A stretch of 64,000 nucleotides of DNA from Micropterix aruncella (lineage: Eukaryota > Arthropoda > Insecta > Lepidoptera > Micropterigidae), in contig OX155972.1 of assembly GCA_944548615.1 (NCBI GenBank), positions 11,715,161 to 11,779,160 of the forward strand, given 5' to 3'. Positions within the stretch are counted from its first letter, which is position 1. Every line of letters starts with the position of its first letter. The position numbers were made by a program, and so were the translations under genes. Shown piece after piece: positions 1 through 12,600 of this stretch. Under the pieces are notes generated by a model. That model worked only from the letters and a program-made list of their open reading frames with translations, was not told the DNA's origin and did no database searches.

Positions 1-726
1 AATTCATATTAGTCTTTATTATTTCTTAGTCTTTTATAATTCCTTATCGTAATTATAAAAAAAAGTTAAAACCTATATGTTAAAACAGGTGGTGCAAAAT
101 TAATCGTCCATTTTTTTTTCAATAATGTTTTCTCATTTTTTTTTCTTATTATGAATTTTACTATTTTTTTACTAATTTATAATATTTTTTTCTAATTAAG
201 TAATTTTTACTAATTATGATTGAGGTACGACGCCATTTGCAAAAATTATAACATCTTCCGGTAGGGTGATTAATTTTGCACTATCTTGTATAATCATTCA
301 TTGTTCTCGATTGCGTTTCTTGCGTTTCTTCTTTGTAAAATCGGAAATTAGTTCGAGGGAACGAGACAGGTCAATACGCTAGAGCGGAATGTGAAATGAA
401 CGGTTGTCACTTTTTCGCTTTGAAACTACACACCAAAGATAAAGCATCTGAATCTAACACCTCACAAAATGTGTTTAAATTTATTCGGACAAGTGTAACT
501 TCAACAGGTAGTTTTTTTTTTTATTTTTTTTTTTTTTTATTTAGGTAAAAAACAGTCATAACCAATTGTTTTAATTTGTTTTAACAAATACACTTAAACA
601 AATAGACCTACATTACCATTAATTTTAACAAAACTTGTAAATGTAGCCACAACAATGTAAATTTCTAGTCGGATCGAACTATTTTCATTTAGTACGAGTA
701 CCTAAATTATTAGCTGTAAACTAAAA
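1..726. other. AT-rich non-coding stretch with a possible small MITE
   Basis: No gene is visible. A 14-base inverted repeat, GTGCAAAATTAATC at 92-105 and its reverse complement at 268-281, bounds about 190 bp of AT-rich DNA and may be a small terminal-inverted-repeat element (about 90-283). No target duplication was established. The rest is AT-rich with homopolymer T tracts. Confidence 0.4.
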
Positions 727-1287
727 CTAATGCAACAACAAATCACTCAATTGTTTCCTAAAAGTAATTAATGACACTGAGAATATATCTATGTCGTTCA
801 AAACTTCATTATAACACATGCAAGCGCGTCTGAAGAAGGTATTTTTTGCGTAGTTTGAATGAAAAGAGGGAATATAGAAAGTATCTTTTGAACGTGAGGA
901 GGAAGACTGCGGGATTTTAAAAAGATTTTTTTCCAAAAGGGGTGCAGAGTTGATGTGGTTATGAATAATTTTATATAAGAAAATGCTGTCTAAGAATTTT
1001 CGTCTTGAATACAGAAAATGCATTTTGTGTGTTGTTACTCTCTCTGCGTAGTCGGTGCAGAGGCTACCTGTCCGAAAGTCCAATGATTTTAAACATTTCT
1101 TTTGTACCCTCTCAATCCTATCTACGTGAACAGCATACTGGGGACTCCAAACTACACTTGCGAATTCTAGGACACTACGAACAAATGCATTGTAGAGTAT
1201 TTTAATGGTGTTGCCTCTGGTAAAAGGTTTACTTATGCGCAGAATCAGTCCGAGTTGTTTAAAAGCCTTAGCTACGATCTTATCAAT
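727..1287 (-). mobile_element. LINE fragment (CR1/Jockey type), C-terminal end of reverse transcriptase ORF
   Basis: One open frame of about 185 codons runs on the minus strand from about 1287 to a stop at 727. Its first half reads like the thumb and post-palm region of CR1/Jockey-type reverse transcriptases (IKILYNAFVRSVLEFASVVW, then a VDRIERVQKKCLK segment). Its second half matches the usual C-terminal tail (FLYKIIHNHINSAPLL, then a row of Asn/Arg/Phe positions). The catalytic palm is missing, so this is a 5'-truncated, dead copy. A TTTA microsatellite begins at the truncation point (about 1287-1312). Clade assignment is by eye. Confidence 0.75.
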
Positions 1288-1930
1288 GTTTATTTATTTA
1301 TTTATTTATTAATTTACAATAACTTTATAATTATGTCATATACACACCATTAACATACTATGGTTGAGTTGGGAGAGATTGAGCACTTCCTATGGTGAAA
1401 ATGTCTATCCGCATTCCTAACTAGGTCAGAGACCCGTATCTAGGGATGCTGCTTTTTGTTTAAGTGAAGCTACGATCTTCATCAACGTTAGTACGTTTCA
1501 TATTCTACTCTAAAGTATTGCTCTATCTCGTTCGCTTGAACTAATTTCAGTTTTAGTTCACAAAGAAACGCAATCAGGCCCACTATATAGTATTAGATTG
1601 ATCAACTTAATACTATGAGTTGGCGACCCTGGAAAAATTTAGTTGGCGCTGATAGCATTGAGGGCAAATTTATAGCAAAATAAATTGCTATCTATAATAT
1701 TATTGATAATGAAGGTCTGATTGAGTACATTCCGGAAATATACATGTATCTATATGGATTAATCATAAATATTTCATTAAAAAATCGTAATTAAAATAAT
1801 TATAAATACTTAATAGTTGGCGTTCTGTAACGGTATTCGTGTTTTTTATTCTTTTAAATATATTTATTTGTTACCGGTTAATATTAATATTAACAGGTAA
1901 AAACCTTGAGATGTTCGAAATATCCCTTAA

Positions 1931-2235
1931 CCCTTTGAGTATGATACGACCAAATCTGGTTCTGAAACAATTATCCGTTGAGAATGATACGACCAGATCT
2001 GGTTCCGCGTTTTTTTCACTTCTTTGACGTTCTCATATTTATTCATAATTATCTAATTGTTTTACAAAATGATATTTCAATATTCTATATTCGAAATTTC
2101 AATGCAATCATTGTGCAGTTGTTCTTTTTATGATTGGTGTAGTAGTTTCGTAGTTATAGTACTTTAAGTCAATGTCGCCGAAAATCCTGCAAAAGAGACA
2201 GATGCATCCATGAAAATACCCATTTACTCCAAGGG
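1931..2235. mobile_element. 305-bp MITE with TTAA target duplication (piggyBac-like)
   Basis: TTAA at 1927-1930 and 2236-2239 flanks a 305-bp sequence that starts CCCTTTGAGTA and ends in the inverse of CCCTTGGAGTA, a terminal inverted repeat with 10 of 11 matches. CCC...GGG ends and a TTAA duplication are the signature of piggyBac-mobilised non-autonomous elements. Internal sequence at about 2041-2200 recurs, diverged, at about 4510-4660. Confidence 0.75.
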
Positions 2236-2613
2236 TTAAGAATTTCAATAGATAACTATAGCCATGGCATAATCAAGCGTAGCGTGATGTCCCAAGATAA
2301 GAAAAACTAAAGACCTGAAGACACAATTGAAATAAGCATAATGGAAGTAAGTATAATTAATACAAACAATCGATTTAAACTATACAAAAAATAACATAAT
2401 AACGATAATAACGTATTGAGGTATACAATGTCCACTAAAGCCTTTTCAATGGCAGTCATAAAGAGCATGCATGGCTAGATTCTTTTAAATGCATTTTTAA
2501 ATGCAATCTCTTGTAGCAATTTTACATCTGGAGGTAGCATGCTGAACATTATATAGCCCACGTTTATAAGTGTAAGCTGGTATTGTAAGAATTTTGACGG
2601 GAGTGTATTGGAC

Positions 2614-2676
2614 AGATTATCAAGTTCGTTTGTGAGATTATCAAGTTCGTTTGTGAGATTATCAAGTTCGTTTGTG
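2614..2676. repeat. Tandem repeat, three perfect 21-bp units
   Basis: Three head-to-tail copies of a 21-base unit beginning AGATTATCAAG sit directly before the LINE fragment that starts at about 2684. In one frame each unit encodes a seven-residue block (RLSSSFV). Confidence 0.9.
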
Positions 2677-2683
2677 CGTAAAT

Positions 2684-3394
2684 CAAACTTCATAACCGAT
2701 TTGATGTTCGCCGATGATAGCGCCGTTTTCGCCGACACTGATGCCGAAGCAACGGACATTTTATACGACATATCTGGAATTGCTCAATCATACAGATTAA
2801 AAATCAATGCGGATAAGACCAAAGTGCTCACTACGGACGGTTCGAAGACCAGCGTTTACCTCGATGGAACCGAAATCGAACAGGTCCCACAATTCAAGTA
2901 TTTAGGATCGTTGGTTACGGAAAAGAAAGTGGCATCGACGGCCGATGTCCATAGCCGGATAGGTCGGGCAACAGTAACATTCGCCTCGCTCAAGTGGTGC
3001 ATATGGAAGCGAACACGAATATTACCATCAAAACCAAAGTACGACTATACCGAATGTTGGTTCTTCCCATTCTTCTTTATGGATCGGAAACGTGGACGCT
3101 ACTACAATCGGACCTCAACAAGTTCGAAGTCTTCCAAATGCGATGCTTGAGGCAGATTCTCGGTGTCTCACTCCGCGAACGAATTCGAAACGAGTCCGTT
3201 AGAGAAAGATGCGATCTACTAACAACTATCGACGAAGAAGTACAAAAACGTCGACTACGATGGTTCGGCCATGTTTGCCGAATGAACGATAATCGCTTGC
3301 CACGTAAACTTCTTTGGCGAAACCGTCCGGCAGAATTGAGAATTCAGCGATTCGGCACCGAAGAAAACCTGGCTAAATAACATCAAAGACGACC
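2684..3394 (+). mobile_element. LINE reverse transcriptase fragment, frameshifted (RTE/R1-like)
   Basis: Two overlapping frames together give the palm-to-C-terminus part of a non-LTR reverse transcriptase. The catalytic box appears as FADDSAVFA near 2710. The segments KINADKTKVL and FKYLGSLV follow, then YRMLVLPILLYGSETWTL and RRLRWFGHVCRM. The frame changes near 3000-3050 and again near 3360. The coding sense resumes after the MITE at 3399-3638: the bases before it encode KTWLNNIKDDL and those after 3639 continue with NQRLSARDAREVA. The element is therefore dead and was later hit by a second transposon. Upstream domains are missing. Confidence 0.85.
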
Positions 3395-3398
3395 TTAA

Positions 3399-3638
3399 CC
3401 CCTCCTCTCGCGAAGTAAAAATTCAGCTATCAATTTTGCGCGCGACATTTTCGCGCGTAAAATCGGCGCGAGTCGACCGACCTTGATACAAACGACCATA
3501 ACTTGAAAACCACTATACGGATCATAAAAAAAAATACTGCAAAATGATCGCATTGAAATTTGACATATAAAAAATTATAACCTGGAAATTGGGGGAGTAA
3601 GCCGTTGGTCCCGCAAGGGATGTTACGGAGCTACCGGG
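3399..3638. mobile_element. 240-bp TTAA MITE nested in the LINE fragment
   Basis: TTAA at 3395-3398 and 3639-3642 bounds a sequence beginning CCCCTCCTCTCGCG and ending CTACCGGG. Its first 190 bp match the left end of the 1437-bp TTAA element at 19527-20963, and its last 40 bp resemble that element's right end, so it is an internally deleted relative. Removing it with one TTAA restores the flanking LINE reading frame. Confidence 0.85.
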
Positions 3639-3840
3639 TTAAGAATCAACGATTATCGGCTAGGGATGCTCGAGAGGTGGCAAAAAATCATTAAGAATGA
3701 AAGCGAATCGTGAATGTAGTAGAGATCCAGCGGCACCGACAGCAGCGCATTGGCTGCGAGGGCGACCCCCTCCCCAATCGCCGGCTATGTAATAAATAAT
3801 AATAAGGGATTAAGAAATAAATTCGCTTCCTATGTCAGTA

Positions 3841-4960
3841 CAGTAGAACTCCAATTAACCGTATCAATTGGGACTGGACCCCATTTGCATAATCAAAAAT
3901 TGTATTTTAATTAATTACTGTATGTATGTTGAAAATGTCTGCTTCAAATTAGACATTAAGGTCAATCTTTCAAATTTATTTTTTTGTGGTTAACCAACAC
4001 ACATTTTCTTCGTCTTCTTCGCCTTCTACCAAAAGTTTCCTTAAAAGTTGCCTTTTGTAACCCTTCGGCTACGTAACGACCAAATTTGGTTGCGCATCAG
4101 AACACCATTGACTACGTAACGACCAATATTGGCGGCTTGCTCCCGGAGCGCACATTAATATTATTTTTTAATTCTAACGCATCCTAAAATCCATACCAAA
4201 TATCTCATTATTATCATAGATACATAGAAGGCCGCTAAAATAATTTCGCACGTCATTTTGCGGATATTTCTGGTAATATTCTATTGTCAAACATCATCAT
4301 TTTTTTTCCAGAAATCATTAAAAAAAAATGGTTCTTATGAGCTAATATCTAAATATTTTTGTAAGTAAATGAGCAAAACAAAATATTACATTTGATAGAG
4401 AATCTAATAAAGATCACGATAGTATTTACAATTTCTAAATAGGGTTCCGTATTTTCCGTAAGATAAGTCCAAGTTAGAAATGCCGATATTTTCCACATTT
4501 TCGAATTTCTCTAATTTATTCATAATTATATAATTGTTTTACAAAATAAGATTTCAATATTATATATACGAAATTTTTATTCGATCATTACACAGTTATT
4601 CTTTTTATGATTGCTATAGTAGTTCCATAGTTATAGTACTTTTTGTCGAGCACGGCGATATTGCAAGAAATTCCAACATATTGCCGCGGTCTGCCATGAA
4701 ATTATGCCGCTACTCGAAGGAATAATAGCGTTTCAAGTTTCAGCTTCGATAAAAGTCTGGTCCATTGGTTGCAACAAGCTTGTGACGTTTGGCGGTAAAT
4801 AGATTGTTTCAAACTGGCTATTCATTCATTCCAACAATTCTTTGGTGGGATGAGTGCATTTTCAACAATCAGTACGTTTCCCTCTTAACTTTTTTCCCGC
4901 CTTAATTTCGGATAATCAGCGATTCGGATAGTCGGAGGTCGGATAATTGGAGTTCTACTG
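3841..4960. mobile_element. pogo/Tigger-like DNA element with TA duplication
   Basis: The left end CAGTAGAACTCCAATTA and the inverse right end CAGTAGAACTCCAATTATCC form terminal repeats typical of pogo/Tigger elements. The dinucleotide TA flanks both sides (3839-3840, 4961-4962). No transposase frame survives. A separate TTAA-type element (4061-4721) sits inside. Confidence 0.75.
4061..4721. mobile_element. Diverged TTAA-type element nested in the pogo-like element
   Basis: The ends CCCTTCGGCTACG and, inverted, CCTTCGAGTAGCG are imperfect inverted repeats. The inside at about 4510-4660 matches the MITE at 1931-2235. The flanking TTAA sites have decayed (TGTAA on the left, ATAA on the right). 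Boundaries are approximate. Confidence 0.5.
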
Positions 4961-5058
4961 TACTTTTGTTTAGCTAAAGACGAGTGCACAATGCCTTTTT
5001 TTATTTAGACCATATAGTGTATTTTTCTGTAGTGTAAAAATGCAACGATACCCTAGTG

Positions 5059-5130
5059 CAGGGTTTTTCAGCCAGTGGGTCGCGACCCCACAGGGGGTCG
5101 CGAACAGACTCCTGGGGGTCTCAGGCTATC
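5059..5130. mobile_element. Possible hAT-type element end
   Basis: The sequence begins CAGGGTTTTTCAGCCAGTGG and runs into GGTCGCGACCCC, which looks like the left end of hAT elements of the Charlie/Zaphod kind. A matching right end was not found, so the extent is unknown. Confidence 0.35.
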
Positions 5131-5460
5131 TAAAAATAAAAATCTAAAATATTACCAAATCTTCATTTACAGTTTAGGAAGAGAAACATATTTATTATGT
5201 GTTTTTTGCTATTTGAAACAGGTAAGTACAGCTTAGAAAGTGAAAAACAGTTAAAAATAACATTACATAATAAATATTATACTAGTTTAAAAAAATATAT
5301 ATGCTCAAATGGCGGACTTATCACTATAGCGATATCTTACAGTCGACCATTTGATAACCTAGTTTTTAATCGTCATCGTACAGTCGGTTTAGAAATATTA
5401 AAGTTAAATTTTAAAAAGAATGTTTTTTTTTTTAAATTTAATCTTCTCTCTTTTCCTCAG

Positions 5461-6647
5461 TTCTTCTTTGAAGACATCGCCGAAGACGATACTATCTTTC
5501 GACTCGAAGATATGCACCGACCCAAAGCCGGATTTATTTAACGGTCCCCTGAACGGGTTTACCTTAGGATTGAACCACGATCCGATTCTTCCGCTCTCCA
5601 ATCGCACAGATCCGTCTAGCCAGTATGGAGTGTACCGGTACAACCCGGCCACGGATAACGCGTATCCCATCGAGCATCCCGCCAAGCAGACGTCGTCGCC
5701 GTTCGACGCGGGCAACTTCAACTACGAAGCGCTGGCGACGAATCTAGCGACGGATCTCTCCTACGTGGACATAGGGAACATCGGAACCATGGGGAACATG
5801 GGGAACATCGGAACCGTGGGGAACATGGGGAACACCACTTCGCCGCAGGACTTAGAACTGCTGCGGCAGGCGGCCAACGAGTTTCTCCGGAACGGGAACC
5901 AGTACGCGCAACCGCAACCGCAGGCCAAACCGTTCGACTACAATCCCATGCCGGCGAATTCCTTCCGGAACGGATACGCCAACAACGGCGCCAATCTGCA
6001 GTTCAACGAGATCTTTTACAACGTCGAAGTGGAGCCCTGCACGGAGATAACGCTCCCGCCGCAATTCGAGACTAAATACGATCGAGTACCGAACTCCCCG
6101 AAAAATTACTACACGAACGCGGTGTACAACACGAACGCGGACATGCGCCCGACTTGCAACAACATCGCCGCCACGTTCGAGGTCAAGAACGATTACGCCG
6201 CATACCCGGATTACAACGGGTACAAGAACCCGGCGTACCCGCATTTCCCCGTCGCGCAGAACCGCGCGCCGCCGCCTCCGCAGTACAACAACTACCCTCC
6301 GCCGAACGCGCAGTTCCCCAATCCGGTCCGCGCTAACTTCCCCAATATGGAAAGTAACATCTACCACAACCCGAACGGTCGCGAGAGGGCGATCCTCGGC
6401 AAGCCGCAGTTCCGCAAACACGACAACCCGTCCGCGGGGTTGAACCGCAATGCGAACGTGCCGCCTTTCGCCGGTTTCGGCATGTTGCCCAACCTGGCGC
6501 GTCCGCCGCCGCACATCGGCGACGGGGATTTCGGCAAAAGCAACCCTGCCATGGCGCACCTAGGGGTCGGAATGCCGCAGCAGCCCTTGACCGTCGACAT
6601 CAATAACATCAATCCGTTTGGACCGCCCGATTTCGGATATAACTACG
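5461..6647 (+). CDS. MEIOC: MEIOC exon A (disordered N-terminal part)
   Basis: The acceptor is a long T/C tract ending TTTTCCTCAG at 5460; the donor is ACG|GTGAGT. The first base completes a codon from a missing upstream exon. The 395 full codons are rich in Asn, Pro, Tyr and Ala. Around 5770-5835 a GN(I/M)G(T/N) motif repeats about six times at DNA and protein level. Codons are much more GC-rich than the flanking introns. No domain is recognised. Confidence 0.85.
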
Positions 6648-9600
6648 GTGAGTTTCTCTATTGCACGGTTACTATTAGTCATAATCGTTTATTCCAGTTA
6701 TATATAATACACATCAAGATTACAAAAAGAAAAAATCGCCGCCAAAATCGGCCGGATCCCTACATTGCTGAGATTATCATTTGTGAATTTGCTTTTGATC
6801 GGCATTCAACAAATGCAGCACCCATCTTGCGCAGAGTTTTCGCATCCCTAATTCTTTGTGCAAGATGTTTCGCACCCTTTGCACGACGGTTTCCGGTGTG
6901 GTGGCGGTTTTTGGAGGTGCGTCACATGGGTCATCTTCGAGGGACGTGCGACCGTGTTTAAAAATTCAGCTGCTCATTTTTTAACAGTTGACATGGAAGG
7001 AGCAGAGTCCTTGTAAACTTCCATAAACTTCGGATGAATTTTCTTAGGGGTTAGTTCATCCAAAACGAAGAATTCTATGACTGCATGATATTCAAGTTTA
7101 TCCTCTTTAAGGAAAAACATGCAAGACGTCTACTACAAAAAAATGTGTAAACAAACTACTTAACAGAACAAGTTGAAACTTGTCATATGAACTAATGACA
7201 CATGCATACAGGCAGGAAACATATTTTTTTACTGAATGGAATACCATCTCTGCATCCGGTGGAGAACTTTTCATCTTATCCTCAACATAAAATATACTTA
7301 AGATGCTCTTTAAAAGACTACATTAAATTCATTACCAATTATTATCACAAAAGTTCCTCAGCATGGACAGACTAAGATGGCACTTGCTTATTGATGGCAG
7401 TGATAAGCTAGGCAGAGCATGTTTTTGAATCTTATAATAATTCCTTTACAGGTCCTGCATTTCCCGGGGGTGCTATGACTTTAAACGGCCCAGTATCTCA
7501 TCCGATGGCCGTTTCACCGATGATCGATCATCATATGCCTTATCATCAGGCGCTTCACTCCAATCGGAATGCCAAGTACGTATTTTTAGTAGAATTTATA
7601 ATGTTAGTAAGTTTTTTTATCATCTGTTATGTACGAGCAGAAAAGGTGAGCTACATATAGGAAAAAACCTGATCGAAGTCTGTCCAGTTAATAAGACAGG
7701 CAGACAGACATTATTTTTTGTATATAGTACGTTTACAGTTTTATAAAAATTACAAGATATGGAATGAAATGACAATATATGGAATGAATACCTACCTTTA
7801 ATCTAAATGAAATGAACATGAAATAGAAAGCATGTCAATGATGTGATTTATAAATCACGTAAAAGAAGATATAGATGTTTTAATATAAAGAATCTTTTTA
7901 AACCAGGCTCGGTTTCTCGGAAATGGATATAGTTAGAGTGTTTCGTGGTCACATGTGGGCGCGGGTAAAAGGGGAATACTGGCCGCGATTCTGTCCATTT
8001 TTGGCTTCATCCACCATTGTTTTTTTTTTCATGCATTCTCCCAGTATAATGTTTTTTAGTAATAAACTCTTAAAATAAAATAACATATTTATTTTAATTG
8101 TCGGTAATGCAATTAGGAATGGAAACGTAACTGAAATAAAACATTTAAGTCAAAATAAAATCGTATTCTAAAATGTATTCGTAATCGTAAACGTATTCTA
8201 AAACGTAAAGAAAAAAGGTTGCCAACTAATGAGATTTTAATTCCATAGTTTTTCTTTTAAAAAAAAAAAAGAATGTTAGGTCATGCGTCGTTCGAACTTC
8301 TCTCCCGCGTCTGTAATGCATCCTAACGTTTTACAAGATACTTCCTTTTCCCCAAATTGCATTACGTAATACTCGAATGTCGCCCGGCGTGCGAAAGTTT
8401 TTTATTCGTTATTATTAGATTTTTCCGCTGGAAAGTTTAGAGCGGTTAGCGCCGTCTGTTACCAGTATTCGTCGCTATTTAGTCGCGGCTGGGATTTGCG
8501 TCCTCGCTTAGACGTCGATGGGCGCTTTCGAAGCCGTTTATGCTAGGCGGCGATATTTTTTATGTCCGTTTTTCGTGGGTATTTTTCGATTTTGTTGGAA
8601 TAAAATGAAATGTTGCGGTTATAAATGTCAATTTCGTTTAATGATATGGCATCTCCCGACGTTCTGGCGGTGGCTACCGTCGTTTTTTCTTCGATTCCGG
8701 GAAGTCTCTAGTGGAAAGTGTCTTTCGTTTTTGTAAGAAACGGCGGCAATAGTTTGCGTTTGTTGGATTTGCAGGGGCGTGGGTCCCGGTGGGGGGGCCG
8801 GCGGGGCCAGCGGGGCGCTGCACTGGCGGCTGGAGGGCTGCCAGCAGCAGTGGCGGCTGCTGGAGCGCGAGCGCAAGCGCACGGAGGCGCGGCTGGCCGT
8901 GGCCTTCCCGGGCGCGCGCGTGTCCTCCGCCAACTCGCTGCCCGTGCCCAAGCTGCCGCCCAACCCCTCGCGCCTCGACCGCCTGCTCGTGGACATGCAC
9001 CGCGAGTACACCAAGGTACCATGCCCCCCCTCCTTCGCCCGGCGCCTCGCTCGCCCGTACCGCCCGGGCGCCCCAAAATTACCTCGCCGCCGCCGACGCC
9101 TCCCAATGTCCATTATTCTGAAGGCAGACAAAAATCTAAAAATATTTTATGCTTTCCGCTTCGATGGAAAAATCTACTCATCGATACGAAATTATAGTAG
9201 TATATAGGACACTCCTAAAACCTAATTATCTACGACGCGCCGGAATCGTCATCTTCAGCGGCGGCGGACGGAATCGACCGTGACGAATCTCACGTCGAAA
9301 CGATTCTCGGAAGATTTAAAAATGTCAAAGTGGTAAACGTACGAGTGGATCGTCTCGGAAAATGCTCCGATAAATCGAGACCCATCCGCGTCGTCCGGAA
9401 AGATAAGGCCCGATTACCGACCGTCCCAAATTACAAAAGAGTAAACGACGTCGAAAATATTGGAGCCGATCTAACCGTTTCTCGGAGGGAGCACCTCGAG
9501 AAACTCCGCGACGAACTCGAGGATCGCATCGCACACGGGGAAAATAACCTCACCGTTAAATATATCCACAGGACTCACGAAATTATCGATAGAACCTCAA

Positions 9601-12600
9601 TCCAACCGAAACACTAACCGCCGGTAACGTCCTTCAATTCGCATTCTTATACGCGAACCTGGCAACGCTCTGCTCTAAATCTGACAAACTCACCGTAGAG
9701 GTAGCCGAGTTTAAACCGACATTCATTCTTATCGCTGTAACATGACTACATCCCAATATAATAGACGCACCAGTAAAAATACCTGAATACGTACTTTATA
9801 GAAAAGACAGAATAAAAACAAAAGGTGACAATTTATTGTACTGGAAGTATTCAATCTGTCAATGTGCAAGTGCAACCCGATGCTCAATTCCCAGCCATGC
9901 ACTCTGACATGCTGTAGCTTAGCATACAAATAGAAGATCTAAAATTTGAGCTAGCATACATATACAGACCAGACACGGATACACGCGAAAATATTAAAGA
10001 GCAAACTGACGAAATAATAACTGCTATAGAACAAATATCTTCGCAACATGATGTTCTCATCTTCGGCGACTTTAATTTTCAAAAAATAAACTGGCCATTA
10101 ACATAAACTCCAGAGAATACATCTAGCCTAGAGAACCAGTTCACAACCATGATACTCAACAGCAATCTTTACCGACTGGTAGACAGACCGACACACTACA
10201 GAGGCAATGATGAGCCTGCTTGGCTAGATCTTATATTCTGCAATGACAAGCAACTGGTGTCAAAAATAGATTATTCACCACCGATATGTATCAAAGATCA
10301 TATATCAGTTTTAGTGACTACACAGGTGCAAACTAACAGCAAGCTTGATGACACTCCGCAGAAACCTCGAAAAAATTACAAAGACCATGACTACTCTGAA
10401 ATTAAAGATACTCTCACAAATAGTGACATATTTAAAGATATTTGCTGCAAAGATTATACTGCAAACAACATTGACAACAAGTGGAACTTATTCTCCAAAG
10501 CATACCAAGATGAAGTCAAAAGCAACATACCTACCATCAAAACGAGGAAACGATCGGCAACTAGTAAACCTTCGGTTAATGCAATTTGATCGATATCAAG
10601 AAAAAAGCTTGGGATGCTTACAAAAGCTGCAAAGAATGTCATGACACAGGAAGCAACCATTCCTATTATCAAAAATACCGACAGCATTGTAACGAAGTGA
10701 CAGAAGCCCTGAGGCAGTCGAGGGCATCGTTTGAGAAACACGTAATAGAGGGCGGCCCCAAATAATTTTACAAATATATGACAACACAAATGGCCTCCAA
10801 GATGTCTGTGCCCCAAATGGTCAAGGATCCGATTAATGGTAAAATGCTGTCTTCCAGTAAAGATATTGCTGATGCATTCAGTAGGCAGTTTCATCTCACC
10901 TATGTTCGTGAACCCTCTGGACCAATACCAATCAAAGGTGAAAGGACCACAGATACACTAGAGTAGGTGGAGTTCAACGCCGATGATATTGAGAAGTATC
11001 TAAACTCTCTCGACGACTCCTCATGTGGACCCGACAACATACCGACCATTGTTCTAAAAAAGTGTTCCAAGGAAATCAGTCCCATCCTATCGGACATTAT
11101 GACCTATTCGCTCGAGAATGGCTCTGTACCTCAGGGGTGGAAAACTGCTACAATTACGCCAATTTTTAAAAAAAGGAGATAAAATGGACCCGGTCAACTA
11201 CCGTCCCATAAGTGTAACTTCTGTTTTATGCAAATGTATGGAAAGAATAGTGGCTAACTCTATTAGGAAGTACACAACAGACCATCACTTACTACTGGAA
11301 GAGCAGCACGGCTTTATCCCTGGGAAATCCGTTATCACTAATCTCTTTTCCTGCGTAAACGCATAAGCGTTGCTATGGATATCCACATCCCGACTGATGT
11401 GATATACTTGGACTTTGAAAAGGCATTTGACAAGGTACAGATGGAAAGGCTTCTCGCTAAGCTAGAACATATCGGCATACGAGGCAAGCTGCACAGCTGG
11501 ATTAAGTCCTTTCTGAATGGCCGCACATTCAAAGTACGAATTGGCGACACTCTCTCGGACGAATTCAATGTGGTCAGCAGTGTTGTGCAAGGATCAGTGT
11601 TGGGCCCCACGCTGTTCAACTTATTCAGTTATGCCTTTTTTAAGATCCGCGATGAGGTGCTTTTTGCTCACCTCGGTCACTCGGGTCAGGTGGCCAATAG
11701 ATCTCTTCAAAGATAGAAGAACTCAGGTCGATAACTATCCCTGCTGTCATAGGAAACATACGTCTCCAGACACCTCTGGTTATTTGCCGGATGGGCAGCG
11801 TGTCTAGAGAACCGAGACAGCGCATCAACCACCCAGTTCCGCCCGAGTATCCTTCCGAATCCGGAGTCTCCTGATCTCAACCGCCTCTGTCTGCAGGATA
11901 ACAGCCGCGACAGAAGCTCACAGCCCAAATAGGTTAATTACATCTTCGAGGAGGCTACCAGATAGGAGTTGAACCGTGAGTTGTCCAGGCCAGATGACAA
12001 ATTTGGCAAACACAACCCCAAGCTGCATTAGGAACCGAACCCATTAGTGCTGCATATTAATATTTTTGAATGACTGCAGGTACAAACATTAGTGGGCAAG
12101 ATGAACACTCTGAGAGCGCAGATCACCAAGGCCAAAGGTGAAGAAGCGAGCGACAGCAGCGCGGGACAGAAGGTAGTGCTACTGAAGAGAGGACAGACTG
12201 AACAAGCCGCTCTAGAAGAGCCCAAGAAGCTAGAGATCGGAAAGTGAGTACTCATTATTATAATAGTCAACAGTCTTTTATTTATCCAAAATAATAATAA
12301 ATGTTGCAAACACAAATAATTACAAGTAAATATATTGAAAAAATAAAAAAACAACTGCAGTTACAGATAGTTATTTTTATTATGGTTTTTTCATGAAATA
12401 TTTGAAATTTTTGTATTTATCCACGTAGATTCATGTATATTTCCAGAATGTATTCAGTCAGACCTTTAATTCGACACTAAACACTATATATTTATGTTAT
12501 TTTTTTACTGTTTGGACATTTAGACAACTATTTACCTGATAATTTGGCCTAAGTTATAATTCGCATAAGAAAATATTTTTTTGAGGAATTATGTATTTAG

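Noticed and set aside
5852..6559. 235-codon minus-strand open frame opposite MEIOC exon A
   Set aside because: It mirrors a GC-rich coding exon; Arg/Val-rich composition, no splice context or motif. A shadow frame.
5852..6961. Read-through end of exon A as a terminal exon
   Set aside because: The frame stays open for about 310 bases past 6647, but the strong GTGAGT donor and in-frame exon B favour splicing.
8628..9207. Several overlapping open frames on both strands around MEIOC exon C
   Set aside because: High GC makes all frames open. Only the frame with correct phases to exons B and D carries the MEIOC motifs.
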